From positions 1 through 19,508 of the forward strand of contig JBEKNT010000103.1 in assembly GCA_049522565.1 (NCBI GenBank): a stretch of DNA of 19,508 bases, read 5' to 3'. Source of the stretch: JASHVB01 sp049522565 (GTDB lineage Bacteria > Pseudomonadota > Alphaproteobacteria > Acetobacterales > Acetobacteraceae). The notes below the pieces were generated by a model. The model saw only the letters and a program-made list of their open reading frames with translations, was not told the DNA's origin and did no database searches. Both the position numbers and the translations under genes were made by a program. Below, one piece after another: positions 1-6,734 of this stretch (its first letter is position 1; every line of letters starts with the position of its first letter).

Positions 1-10
1 CTCCCCCCAA

Positions 11-33
11 CCCCCTCCCACAACGGGAGGGGG
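11..33 (+). terminator. Terminator-like hairpin at the left edge
   Basis: A perfect 9-bp inverted repeat (CCCCCTCCC at 11-19, GGGAGGGGG at 25-33) encloses a 5-nt loop and is followed by a mildly T-rich stretch (GTTGTTTCTT). This fits an intrinsic terminator for a plus-strand gene lying left of the window. It could also serve the minus-strand gene ending at 76, but no T tract is seen on that side. The T tract is imperfect, so the call is moderate. Confidence 0.5.
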
Positions 34-75
34 AGTTGTTTCTTGCTTCAGGCCTCGCACTGACAGGGGGGTGGT

Positions 76-606
76 TCATGCGGGTGCTCCCAGGCGGCGC
101 GCCGCCGGCGATTGCATCAGATGCGGCGCGAGGCTGGCGCGGAACCGCATTTCGTCGAATCGCGCCTCGGCCGTGAGCGGCGCGGTGGCGGCGGTGCGCA
201 GCAGACCCGGGTGGAGGTCGGCGCCGTCGCGCTCCAGGCGGAACAGCGGGATGGCCCAGCGCGCCCGCGCCAGCAGATCGACCAATGCCAGCAGCCGCAG
301 GCACAGCGCCAGCCCGTAGCTGGTGCCTAAGCCCACCGTGCCGTCCACCGCCCCGGCCCAGCAGCGCGCGTCCGGATCGGCCAGTGCCAGGTCGGTATGC
401 GAGCCATCCGGCCGGCGGAAGCGAAAGCCGCGGACCGCGCTCCAGGACTGCGCGATGGCGGCCTCGCGGGCGGCGTACCAGGCGCGCTCCAGGTCGCGGC
501 CGCGCACCGGCGGCAGCGCTTCCGGCGGCACGTCCACCAGGTAGGTCACCGATCCATCCGGGCCCGCACCCACGCGCACCGACAGGGGCTGCTCTCGCGC
601 TTCCAT
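76..606 (-). CDS. Hypothetical protein, 176 aa
   Basis: I do not recognise this 176-residue protein. It is mostly polar with one Leu-rich stretch in the middle (around residues 96-114, YGLALCLRLLALVDLLARA), which is more likely a buried helix than a membrane span. No signal peptide, metal motif or nucleotide-binding motif is visible. The ATG at 606 is the first plausible start, but no clear Shine-Dalgarno precedes it. The gene is divergent from the amidase gene, with 65 bases between the two starts, so the promoter region may be shared. The ORF spans the full interval with GC-rich third positions typical of the region, so it is probably real. Confidence 0.6.
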   Translation of the reverse strand: MEAREQPLSVRVGAGPDGSVTYLVDVPPEALPPVRGRDLERAWYAAREAAIAQSWSAVRGFRFRRPDGSHTDLALADPDARCWAGAVDGTVGLGTSYGLALCLRLLALVDLLARARWAIPLFRLERDGADLHPGLLRTAATAPLTAEARFDEMRFRASLAPHLMQSPAARRLGAPA

Positions 607-671
607 TCGTGTGAGGATGGACCCGCGGCGCCGGCCGCGCCAGAGGGGTTTGCCCAGCGGAGGGGGGAGAA

Positions 672-1828
672 ATGTCCAGCGAGCTTCACCAACTGACCGC
701 CACCGAGGCGTCGCGCCGCATCCGCGCCGGCAAGCTGCACCCCACGGCGCTGATGCAGGCCTGCCTGGCGCGCATCGCCGAGCGTGAGCCCACCGTGCGC
801 GCCTTCACCTGGTTCGATGCCAGGGTCGCCCCGCAGGCGGCGGCATCCGCTCTGCCCGGCCCGCTGCACGGCTTGCCGCTCGGCGTGAAGGACGTGCTGG
901 ACACCGCTGATATGCCCAGCGAATATGGCTCGCCGATCTGGTCCGGCTGGCGCCCGCGCGCCGATGCCGCCGCGGTGGCCTGGGCGCGCGCCGCCGGCGC
1001 CGTGGTGATGGGCAAGACCGTGACCACCGAGTTCGCCACCCGCAAGCCCGGACCGACAACGAACCCGGCCAATCCTGACCACACGCCCGGCGGCTCGAGC
1101 AGTGGCTCGGCGGCGGGGGTGGCGGCGGGGTTCTTTCCGCTGGCTTATGGCACGCAGACCGCCGGCAGCGTGATCCGGCCGGCGGCCTATTGCGGCGTGG
1201 TGGGCTACAAGCCGAGCTTCGGGACGATCTCCCGCATCGGCATGAAGGTCATGTCGGACAGCCTCGATACGGTTGGTGTTCTGGCGCGCTCGGTGGCCGA
1301 CTGCGCATTGCTCTCTGGCGCCGTGTCGGGACGCGACCTGGGCGACCCGGAGGAAAAGCCGCCGTCCGCCCCGCGCATCGGCTTGTGCCGCTCGCCGAGC
1401 TGGCACTTGGCGGCGCCGGAAACTGTTGCCCTGGTGGAGCGGGTCGCCGGGTCGTTGGCCCGCGCCGGCGCTGCGGTTTGCGACCGTGAGCTGCCGGCGG
1501 CGTGGAATTCGGCCTGGGCTGCGGCGAGGCGGAACGGGTGGAGGCGCACGCGGTGTTCGCCGCGACGCAGCTTGCGTTCCCGGCGGCGATGGAGGGGCTG
1601 GACGTGCTGGTGACCCCGTCCGCGCCCGGCGAGGCGCCAGCCGGGCTGGAGTGGACCGGCGACCCGGCGTTCAACTTCATCTGGACCAGCCTGCACGTGC
1701 CCTGCGTGACGGTGCCGGCCGGGACGGGGCCGAACGGGCTGCCGCTGGGCATCCAGATCGTCGGGCGGCAGGGGGACGATCGGGCGGTGCTCGCCTGGGC
1801 GCAGTGGGTGGCCGCGGCGATCGGGTGA
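672..1828 (+). pseudogene. Amidase-signature family hydrolase, internally deleted and frameshifted
   Basis: The first frame (672 to about 1500) encodes the amidase-signature fold. Lys73 lies in GLPLGVKD, the cis-Ser is about Ser142 in the TPGGSSSGS loop, and the nucleophile is about Ser166 in GTQTAGSVIRPA, so the Ser-cisSer-Lys triad is complete. From about 1500 the family-like sequence continues in another frame (ERVEAHAVFA, then DVLVTPSAPGEAP, ending PLGIQIVGRQGDDRAVLAWA) to a stop at 1826-1828. The first frame itself runs on as Arg-rich nonsense to 1613. The rejoined product would be about 385 residues, against roughly 430-470 usual for the family, and the helical segment before the APGEAP region is missing. 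I infer an internal deletion of some tens of codons that also shifted the frame. The start is firm: a strong AGGGGGGAG Shine-Dalgarno sits just before the ATG. The substrate cannot be predicted, and a sequencing error is a less likely alternative. Confidence 0.75.
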
Positions 1829-1912
1829 GGTGCCGGGGCGGGTGTACCGAACCGGCCTTGTGAAGCTCCGCTATATGACGCTGACTCTTACCGCAAAGAC
1901 CGAGGTTACCGA

Positions 1913-2245
1913 ATGAACGAGAAAGCCGGGCTGCAATCGGCCATAGACTATACCAAGGTCTTTCTCATCCTGGCAGGTGGGGCGATTGCGTTCATCATCC
2001 AGCCCAGCTTCTTTGGTGGCGGCAAGCTGTCCAAATTGCTGGCCCTCCTCGCCTTGCTGTCGCTGATTTCCTGCGTGTTGAGCGGTGTGCTGGTGTTTTC
2101 GCGAGGCTGCGTGATGCTGGCGGAAAAGCACTACGATCTCGACGACCCGCGCATCGGACTTCCGCGCAAGGTGAATCTGCTGGCGTTCCAGGCCGGATTC
2201 ATCCTGGTGGCCCTGTTGGTGGCGCTAAGGGTTCTGCGTTCATAG
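1913..2245 (+). CDS. Small three-span membrane protein, 110 aa, unknown function
   Basis: The protein has three clear hydrophobic segments (about residues 14-33, 41-62 and 88-107). They are separated by a short Gly/Lys loop and a charged loop, EKHYDLDDPRIGLPRK. No family is recognised. The start is supported by a GAGGT Shine-Dalgarno at about 1902, six bases before the ATG. It stands alone, 84 bases after the amidase remnant and convergent with the glycosyltransferase on the other strand. An inner-membrane location is inferred from hydrophobicity; no function is proposed. Confidence 0.75.
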   Translation: MNEKAGLQSAIDYTKVFLILAGGAIAFIIQPSFFGGGKLSKLLALLALLSLISCVLSGVLVFSRGCVMLAEKHYDLDDPRIGLPRKVNLLAFQAGFILVALLVALRVLRS

Positions 2246-2247
2246 TA

Positions 2248-2270
2248 AGGCAAGGTGCGGCGCATTGCCT
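2248..2270. terminator. Possible hairpin terminator between convergent genes
   Basis: AGGCAA at 2248-2253 pairs with TTGCCT at 2265-2270, with a possible inner TGC/GCA stem. It sits directly after the stop of the small membrane protein and before the end of the convergent glycosyltransferase gene. There is no T tract on either side, so only the position supports a terminator role. Confidence 0.3.
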
Positions 2271-2302
2271 CCGCCCCAGGCCCGCACGCCGACCTCTTCG
2301 GT

Positions 2303-3451
2303 TCAGCGCGCCCGCCAGACCAGCGTTGCCGAAACGGCATAATTCCACACCACGCCGATCACCGCCCCGATGCCGCCGGCCGCCGTCCATCGCATGTGCT
2401 GCGCGAACAGCGTCTGCGCGATGCCGATATTGGCGATTGCCCCCACGCCGCACACCAGCATGAACAGCAGCAGCCCGCGCCAAAGCCGAGGCCCGCGCAG
2501 CCGCTGGTCCCGATAGGTCACCGCGTTGTTCAACTCGAAATTGAACACCATGGCCACCACGGTCGCCACCGCTACTTCCACCTCGAACTCCAGACCCGTG
2601 GCCTGGCGCAGCACCGCCAGCACCAACAGGTTCACCACCACGCCCAGCGCGCCCACCAGGGCGAAGGAGACGAACCGCAGCGGCACCAGCCCGCCGAACA
2701 CCTTGTCGATCAGCAGCCCGGCGAACTGCGTCAGCACCAGCACGTCCAGCTTGCTCTCGCCTTCGACCCGGGCACGGAACTGCGCCGGCACCTCGATCAC
2801 CCGCAGCGGCGCCGGCGCGCTGAGCACCAGGTCGAGCAGGATCTTGAAGCCTTGGCCGGTGAGGTGGTGGGCGAGTTCCTCGAACAGCGGGCGGGGCAGC
2901 ATGAAGAAGCCGCTCATCGGGTCCGATAGCGGCGTGGGCAGAAACATCCGGGCCAGCCGGATGCCGCCGTCGGACAGCGCGTGCCGCCAGCGGTTCGCCA
3001 AGCCGGTGTTGTCGCCGCCCGCCACGTGTCGGCTGGCGACGGCGAGGTCGTACACCCCTCCCTGCAATGCCCGCAGCATCACCGGCAGCCGCGTCTCGTC
3101 ATGCTGCAGGTCGCCATCGATCACCGCGACGAAGCCGGCCGAGGACGCGAGCGCCCCCTCGATCACCGCCGAGGCCAAGCCACGGCGGCCGATCCGACGA
3201 ATGCAACGCACGCGGGGGTCGGTCTGGGCGATGCGGCGCACCTCGGCGGCGGTGCCGTCCGGGCTGTCGTCGTCCACGTAGATCGCCTCCCAGGCGATGC
3301 CGGCCAGCGCCGTGTCCAGCCTGGCGATCATCGGCGCCACGTTCGGCCGCTCATTGTAGCAGGGGACGACCACGCTGAGCGTGGGGGCACCGGGTGCGGC
3401 GGGGCCAAGCGCTGTGGGAAGCGCGGAAGCGGTATCGGAAGGGGGAGTCAT
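2303..3451 (-). CDS. Family 2 glycosyltransferase (polyprenyl-phosphate sugar transferase type) with C-terminal GtrA-like membrane domain
   Basis: This 382-residue protein has two parts. Residues 25-235 form a GT2 (GT-A fold) catalytic domain like dolichyl-phosphate mannose synthase. Visible motifs are SVVVPCYNER near the start, YVDDDSPDGT for nucleotide-sugar binding, and VIDGDLQHDE carrying the metal-binding Asp cluster at about 112-118. SDPMSGFFMLPR lies further on at about 176-187. Residues 258-380 hold four hydrophobic spans with GtrA-type signatures (FNFELNNAVTYRDQR and VWNYAVSATLVW). Proteins of this design move a sugar from a nucleotide donor to a lipid carrier at the inner membrane, and the GtrA part may help flip it. 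I chose ATG 3451 because GTGAGG lies upstream at good spacing. A GTG at 3466 is in frame but has no Shine-Dalgarno. It is monocistronic in this window, so sugar and pathway are unknown. Confidence 0.88.
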   Translation of the reverse strand: MTPPSDTASALPTALGPAAPGAPTLSVVVPCYNERPNVAPMIARLDTALAGIAWEAIYVDDDSPDGTAAEVRRIAQTDPRVRCIRRIGRRGLASAVIEGALASSAGFVAVIDGDLQHDETRLPVMLRALQGGVYDLAVASRHVAGGDNTGLANRWRHALSDGGIRLARMFLPTPLSDPMSGFFMLPRPLFEELAHHLTGQGFKILLDLVLSAPAPLRVIEVPAQFRARVEGESKLDVLVLTQFAGLLIDKVFGGLVPLRFVSFALVGALGVVVNLLVLAVLRQATGLEFEVEVAVATVVAMVFNFELNNAVTYRDQRLRGPRLWRGLLLFMLVCGVGAIANIGIAQTLFAQHMRWTAAGGIGAVIGVVWNYAVSATLVWRAR

Positions 3452-3657
3452 GCGATCCGGCCTCACAACCCGTGCGAAGGAGGCGGGGAGATACCGGAGG
3501 GGTGCACCGGGTCAAGGGCCGAAACGACCACGATCTTGGCGGCATCCAAAATGTGGCATTTAATAAGATAAAGGCTGTAATTGACACAGGAGCGGATAAA
3601 TTTTGCGGTTGCGCTCGTGTTGACCTTCCGATTGCGGCGAGTCCGCCTAAATATGTG
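3452..3657. promoter_or_regulatory. Divergent intergenic region with an AT-rich stretch
   Basis: This region separates the minus-strand glycosyltransferase from the plus-strand PEP-CTERM gene. From about 3545 to 3605 it is markedly more AT-rich than its surroundings (runs such as TTTAATAAGATAAAGG and GGATAAATTTT), as expected for a promoter. A TTGACA hexamer lies at 3581-3586, but no convincing -10 box is found 16-18 bases after it, so no exact promoter is called. Confidence 0.4.
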
Positions 3658-5022
3658 ATGGGGACGCCTCTTTCCCCGCTTTTGGTCGCCGAAACGTTTA
3701 AATATTGGTCTTATGTCGTGAAATTTCTCGGCCTTCCCCTGCCGATTCTCGCCGCCGCCCTGGCCTGGAACATCCCGGCCGACGCCCAGCCGTTGTCCGC
3801 CGAACAGATTCTCCAGCAGTTCAACGCCGTCATTGTCGATGATTTCAGCAGCACCGCCGACGTCGAGGGCCGCACGGTCATCGGCGGCAATATGACCGGC
3901 GGCGCAACCTTCGCCCTCAACCCGACGGCCGAGGCAGCGTCGTCCTTCGCCGCGCTGACCGTCTACGGCAACGAGACCAGCGGCAACACCTTCAACGTGG
4001 ACAACGCCTCCGGCGTCGCCATTGCCGGTAGCAACGCCGGCAGTTTCAACCTGACTGACGGCGGCAACGTCTTCGTCGGCGGCACCAACACCGGCGCTTT
4101 CAACGTCACCAACGGCAGTGCCGCCGTCTCGCTGGCCGGCAGCAACAGTGGCCAGATCACCCTCAACAATGGCGGCAGCGTCACAGTTGGCGCCGGCAAC
4201 AGCGCCGCGGTGGCGATCAACGGCGGCAGCACCGCCAGCGACGCCATCTCGATCAACGGCAACAACAGCGGCTATCTGACGCTCAACAACGGCGGAACCG
4301 TCCGGGTCAACGGCAATGCCGGCAGCGGGAGCCTGAACGGCGGCAACCTGACCTATACCGGCAGCATGGGCGGCTGGAACCTGAACGGCGGCGCCACGTC
4401 CAGCCGCGTGTCGTCACTCAGCCTGCCGACACCCGGCAACACGCTGCCGTCCTTCGCCAGCGCGTTCGTGGCACCGCTGACCGCCCTGTCCAACCAACTC
4501 GCCGCACTGACGCCGAACAGCAGCGTGGTCACCAACGGCAACAACGTCACCCTGGAGGCGCACCCGAACAGCAGCGGCGTGGCGGTGCTCGCCCTGACCA
4601 CATCGGTGTTCGCGTCCAATGACACGGTCAGCGTGGCGCTGAACGGCGCCAGCAGTTTCATCATCGATCTCTCGGTCGCCGGCTGCACCGCGAATTGCTC
4701 CTACACGTTCCCGAACAGCGTGAATTTCCAGAACCCGACCAGCTACGCCGGCAACGTGCTGTGGAACGTCGCAGCCGACGTGAACACCCTGACCTTCACC
4801 AACGAGTTCGGCGGCACGGTGCTGGCGCCGACGACGGCGATCACCAATGGCGGGCCGATCGATGGCACGCTGGTCGCGCTGCGCTTCAACGGCAGCGGCG
4901 AACTGCACGACTACCCGTTCGACGGCCCCCTGCCCGCTCCCGAGCCGTCGAGCCTGACCGTCCTGGCGGTTGCGCTGCTGGGTACCGGCTTTCTGCGCCG
5001 CCGCCGGCGTGCCGCCTTATAG
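3658..5022 (+). CDS. Choice-of-anchor A family secreted protein with PEP-CTERM sorting signal
   Basis: With the ATG at 3658 the product is 454 residues. A signal peptide ends near AWNIPADAQ. It is followed by a choice-of-anchor A type N-terminus (QILQQFNAVIVDDFSSTADV, then GRTVIGGNMTGG). A long Asn/Gly/Ser/Thr-rich region follows, with repeating NGG, GSNAG and NNGG turns that suggest a beta-solenoid. The last 30 residues hold PEPSS, a hydrophobic span and an Arg cluster (FLRRRRRAAL), the tripartite PEP-CTERM signal processed by an exosortase in families that have one. A GTG at 3718 gives a more compact signal peptide (MKFLGLPLPILAAALA) and is an equally good start; neither has a clear Shine-Dalgarno. 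An export or surface (biofilm/exopolysaccharide) role is family knowledge. No exosortase gene is in the window. Confidence 0.85.
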   Translation: MGTPLSPLLVAETFKYWSYVVKFLGLPLPILAAALAWNIPADAQPLSAEQILQQFNAVIVDDFSSTADVEGRTVIGGNMTGGATFALNPTAEAASSFAALTVYGNETSGNTFNVDNASGVAIAGSNAGSFNLTDGGNVFVGGTNTGAFNVTNGSAAVSLAGSNSGQITLNNGGSVTVGAGNSAAVAINGGSTASDAISINGNNSGYLTLNNGGTVRVNGNAGSGSLNGGNLTYTGSMGGWNLNGGATSSRVSSLSLPTPGNTLPSFASAFVAPLTALSNQLAALTPNSSVVTNGNNVTLEAHPNSSGVAVLALTTSVFASNDTVSVALNGASSFIIDLSVAGCTANCSYTFPNSVNFQNPTSYAGNVLWNVAADVNTLTFTNEFGGTVLAPTTAITNGGPIDGTLVALRFNGSGELHDYPFDGPLPAPEPSSLTVLAVALLGTGFLRRRRRAAL

Positions 5023-5496
5023 CGGCACGCCGGCCAGGCTCCGGCTGGTCCGGATCGTCTGCAACGTCTGCACCCGGCTCACCGTCGGCGACCCGGTCAG
5101 GCGCTGCGTGAGGTTGTTCTCGTGCGCGGTGTCGCGCGCCACCAGCTTCAGCAGGAAATCCCCGCCGCCGCGGATCATGTGGCACTCGCGCACCTCCGGC
5201 CAGGTTCCCACCAGGAGCTCGAAGGCGGCGAGGACCGACTCCTTCTGGCTGTCCAACCCGACGATGGCGAAGAAGGTGATCTCCCAGCCGAGCTTCTGCG
5301 CGTCGGTGTCCGCCTGGTAGCCGCGGATGATGCCGGCCTCCTCCAGCCGGCGCACGCGGCGCAGGCAGGGCGGCGCGGAGATGCCGGCGCGGCGCGCCAG
5401 CTCCACATTGGTGATGCGGCCATCCGCCTGCAATTCGAGCAAGATGCGGCGGTCGATGGCGTCCAGGACGGGCAGCTCGGTGATGGGATGTTTCAT
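5017..5496 (-). CDS. Lrp/AsnC family transcriptional regulator
   Basis: This 159-residue protein has the usual family length. Residues about 10-60 form the winged helix-turn-helix (LDAIDRRILLELQADGRIT, then ELARRAGISAPPCLRRVRRL with the recognition helix). The rest is the RAM ligand-binding and oligomerisation domain, including IRGGGDFLLKLVARD. Such proteins bind DNA as dimers or octamers and respond to amino acids or other small metabolites. I chose ATG 5496 because the protein begins there as family members do; upstream in-frame sequence is low-complexity. Its last codons overlap the stop of the convergent PEP-CTERM gene by six bases (TTATAG carries both stops). The divergent GNAT gene and a palindrome between them suggest autoregulation and control of the neighbour, which is inference. 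Confidence 0.93.
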   Translation of the reverse strand: MKHPITELPVLDAIDRRILLELQADGRITNVELARRAGISAPPCLRRVRRLEEAGIIRGYQADTDAQKLGWEITFFAIVGLDSQKESVLAAFELLVGTWPEVRECHMIRGGGDFLLKLVARDTAHENNLTQRLTGSPTVSRVQTLQTIRTSRSLAGVPL

Positions 5497-5545
5497 GCGT
5501 GGTCGGTGCCGCCGCCCCTCTTGCTTCTGATCCGCGGGAGTTCGC

Positions 5546-5558
5546 GCAATATCATTGC
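5546..5558. promoter_or_regulatory. Candidate operator palindrome between the Lrp/AsnC and GNAT genes
   Basis: GCAAT-ATC-ATTGC is a perfect 13-bp dyad (arms 5546-5550 and 5554-5558) with an AT-rich centre. It lies about 50 bases before the regulator start and about 80 before the GNAT start. A weaker dyad, GCAA-6 nt-TTGC, follows at 5573-5586. Lrp/AsnC proteins commonly bind AT-centred dyads next to their own gene, so a regulator site is plausible but unproven. Confidence 0.4.
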
Positions 5559-5638
5559 TCAGCCGCCTGGTAGCAAGGGCTGTTGCGGCGGCCCCCGGTG
5601 ATGCCGCATTTGCCGCGGCGGGACAGGAGGGGTGTGCC

Positions 5639-6133
5639 ATGCAGGATATCGAGATCGACACGCTGCTGGCCGACGACATCGACGGCCTGCTGGCGTTGCA
5701 GGAGGCCAATCAGGCAGACTATGGCGGCACGCTCTCGGCGCGGATGCCGCGGGCTTTCTTCCAGGCGGCGCTCGACGGCATGCCGGTGATCGTGGCGCGG
5801 CGGGACGGTCGGGTCGTCGGCTTCCTGGTGTCCGCGCCGAAGCAGCCGTTGCCGGAGGCGCCGGTGGTGCGCGCCATGCTGCGCGCCTGGCCGGGCAGCG
5901 AGCATGCGTATGTCTATGGCCCGGTCTGCGTCGCGGCCGAGCAGCGCGGGCGCGGCGTGGCGGGGGCGATGTTCGCCGCGTTGCGCGCGCTGTTGCCGGG
6001 ACGCGAGGGTGTCTTGTTCATCCGGTCGGACAACGCCGCATCGCTGCGGGCGCACGCGAAGATGGGCATAAGGCAGGTGGCGTCGTTCGAGCATGCCGGC
6101 GCGACGATGCTGGTGTTGGCGTATGACGGCTGA
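5639..6133 (+). CDS. GNAT family N-acetyltransferase
   Basis: The protein has 164 residues. The acetyl-CoA binding motif A is seen at about 95-112: a beta strand (YVYGPVCVAA) runs into EQRGRGVAGAMF, with R-x-x-G-x-A at 103-108. It is followed by a motif B-like helix (SDNAASLRAHAKMG at 130-143). It should move an acetyl group from acetyl-CoA to an amine, but the acceptor cannot be predicted. The ATG at 5639 is chosen over an upstream in-frame ATG at 5555 because AGGAGGGG at 5625-5632 is a near-ideal Shine-Dalgarno six bases away. It is divergent from the Lrp/AsnC gene and may be its target. Confidence 0.9.
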   Translation: MQDIEIDTLLADDIDGLLALQEANQADYGGTLSARMPRAFFQAALDGMPVIVARRDGRVVGFLVSAPKQPLPEAPVVRAMLRAWPGSEHAYVYGPVCVAAEQRGRGVAGAMFAALRALLPGREGVLFIRSDNAASLRAHAKMGIRQVASFEHAGATMLVLAYDG

Positions 6134-6242
6134 TGGCCCGCCGCCGCGCGCGCGACGGCGTGCCATCACGCTGCGCGCTTATGCCATCCCATCACGTGCC
6201 CGGCGCTCCCCGATGCGGGCCACCGGCCCCCATCGAGCCGCA

Positions 6243-6722
6243 TCACCGCTTGGTGGCGGGGCCGGACACCGGCGGGGGCGCGCCGCCCTGCCAAAGCTGC
6301 AGCACCTGCGTCGGGTGGATGCAACTTATCGATCCGATCTGATTGGGACCGTACTGCACGTAGCCCTCGGCCGGCGGCGGTAGCAGTGGCGTGGAAATCG
6401 GCATGTAAACGAAGCAAACCGAGCCGTCGATCGGATCGCGCCAGCGCTGGATGATGGTGTCGCGCAGCGGCCCGCGATAGATCTTCTCCAGCAACATGGT
6501 TGGAAAACTGCTCCACTCCGGATTAGCCGAAGCCGCTGCCGCCGGCGGTGCCGTAGGCTGGGTTGCCGGTGGATGCGCCTCGTGCTGTGCGGCCGGGCGC
6601 TGCTGCGCCTGCGCATGCGCCGCGGCAACCAAATGCAATCCGCCATGGTTGCCGACACCGGCCGCCGCCACGCCGATCAGCAGACCGGCGGCGGACAGCC
6701 CGTAGCCCGTCAAACGCCCCAA
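6243..6722 (-). CDS. Small exported protein of unknown function, downstream partner of the adhesin gene
   Basis: This 159-residue product begins with an uncleaved anchor or signal peptide (hydrophobic residues about 7-23, possible cleavage after AHA near 37). A Pro/Ala/Gln-rich linker follows (about 38-68), then a compact domain of about 75 residues with two cysteines (Cys103 in SVCFVYMPI and Cys134 in SISCIHP) that could form a disulfide. Other visible features are RDTIIQRWRDPIDG and YVQYGPNQIG. I do not recognise a named family. The start is TTG at 6722, supported by GGAG six bases upstream and located 12 bases after the adhesin stop, so it is very likely co-transcribed and translationally coupled. 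A periplasmic or envelope role related to the adhesin (folding, export or anchoring) is inference from position only. Confidence 0.75.
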   Translation of the reverse strand: MGRLTGYGLSAAGLLIGVAAAGVGNHGGLHLVAAAHAQAQQRPAAQHEAHPPATQPTAPPAAAASANPEWSSFPTMLLEKIYRGPLRDTIIQRWRDPIDGSVCFVYMPISTPLLPPPAEGYVQYGPNQIGSISCIHPTQVLQLWQGGAPPPVSGPATKR

Positions 6723-6734
6723 ACTTCGCTCCGA

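Noticed and set aside
546..1406. Minus-strand open frame opposite the amidase and hypothetical gene
   Set aside because: Its sequence is Arg/Gly/His-rich and featureless, while both overlapping genes in other frames have better support.
3581..3586. Perfect -35 hexamer TTGACA upstream of the PEP-CTERM gene
   Set aside because: No reasonable -10 hexamer is found 16-18 bases downstream, so no exact promoter was called.
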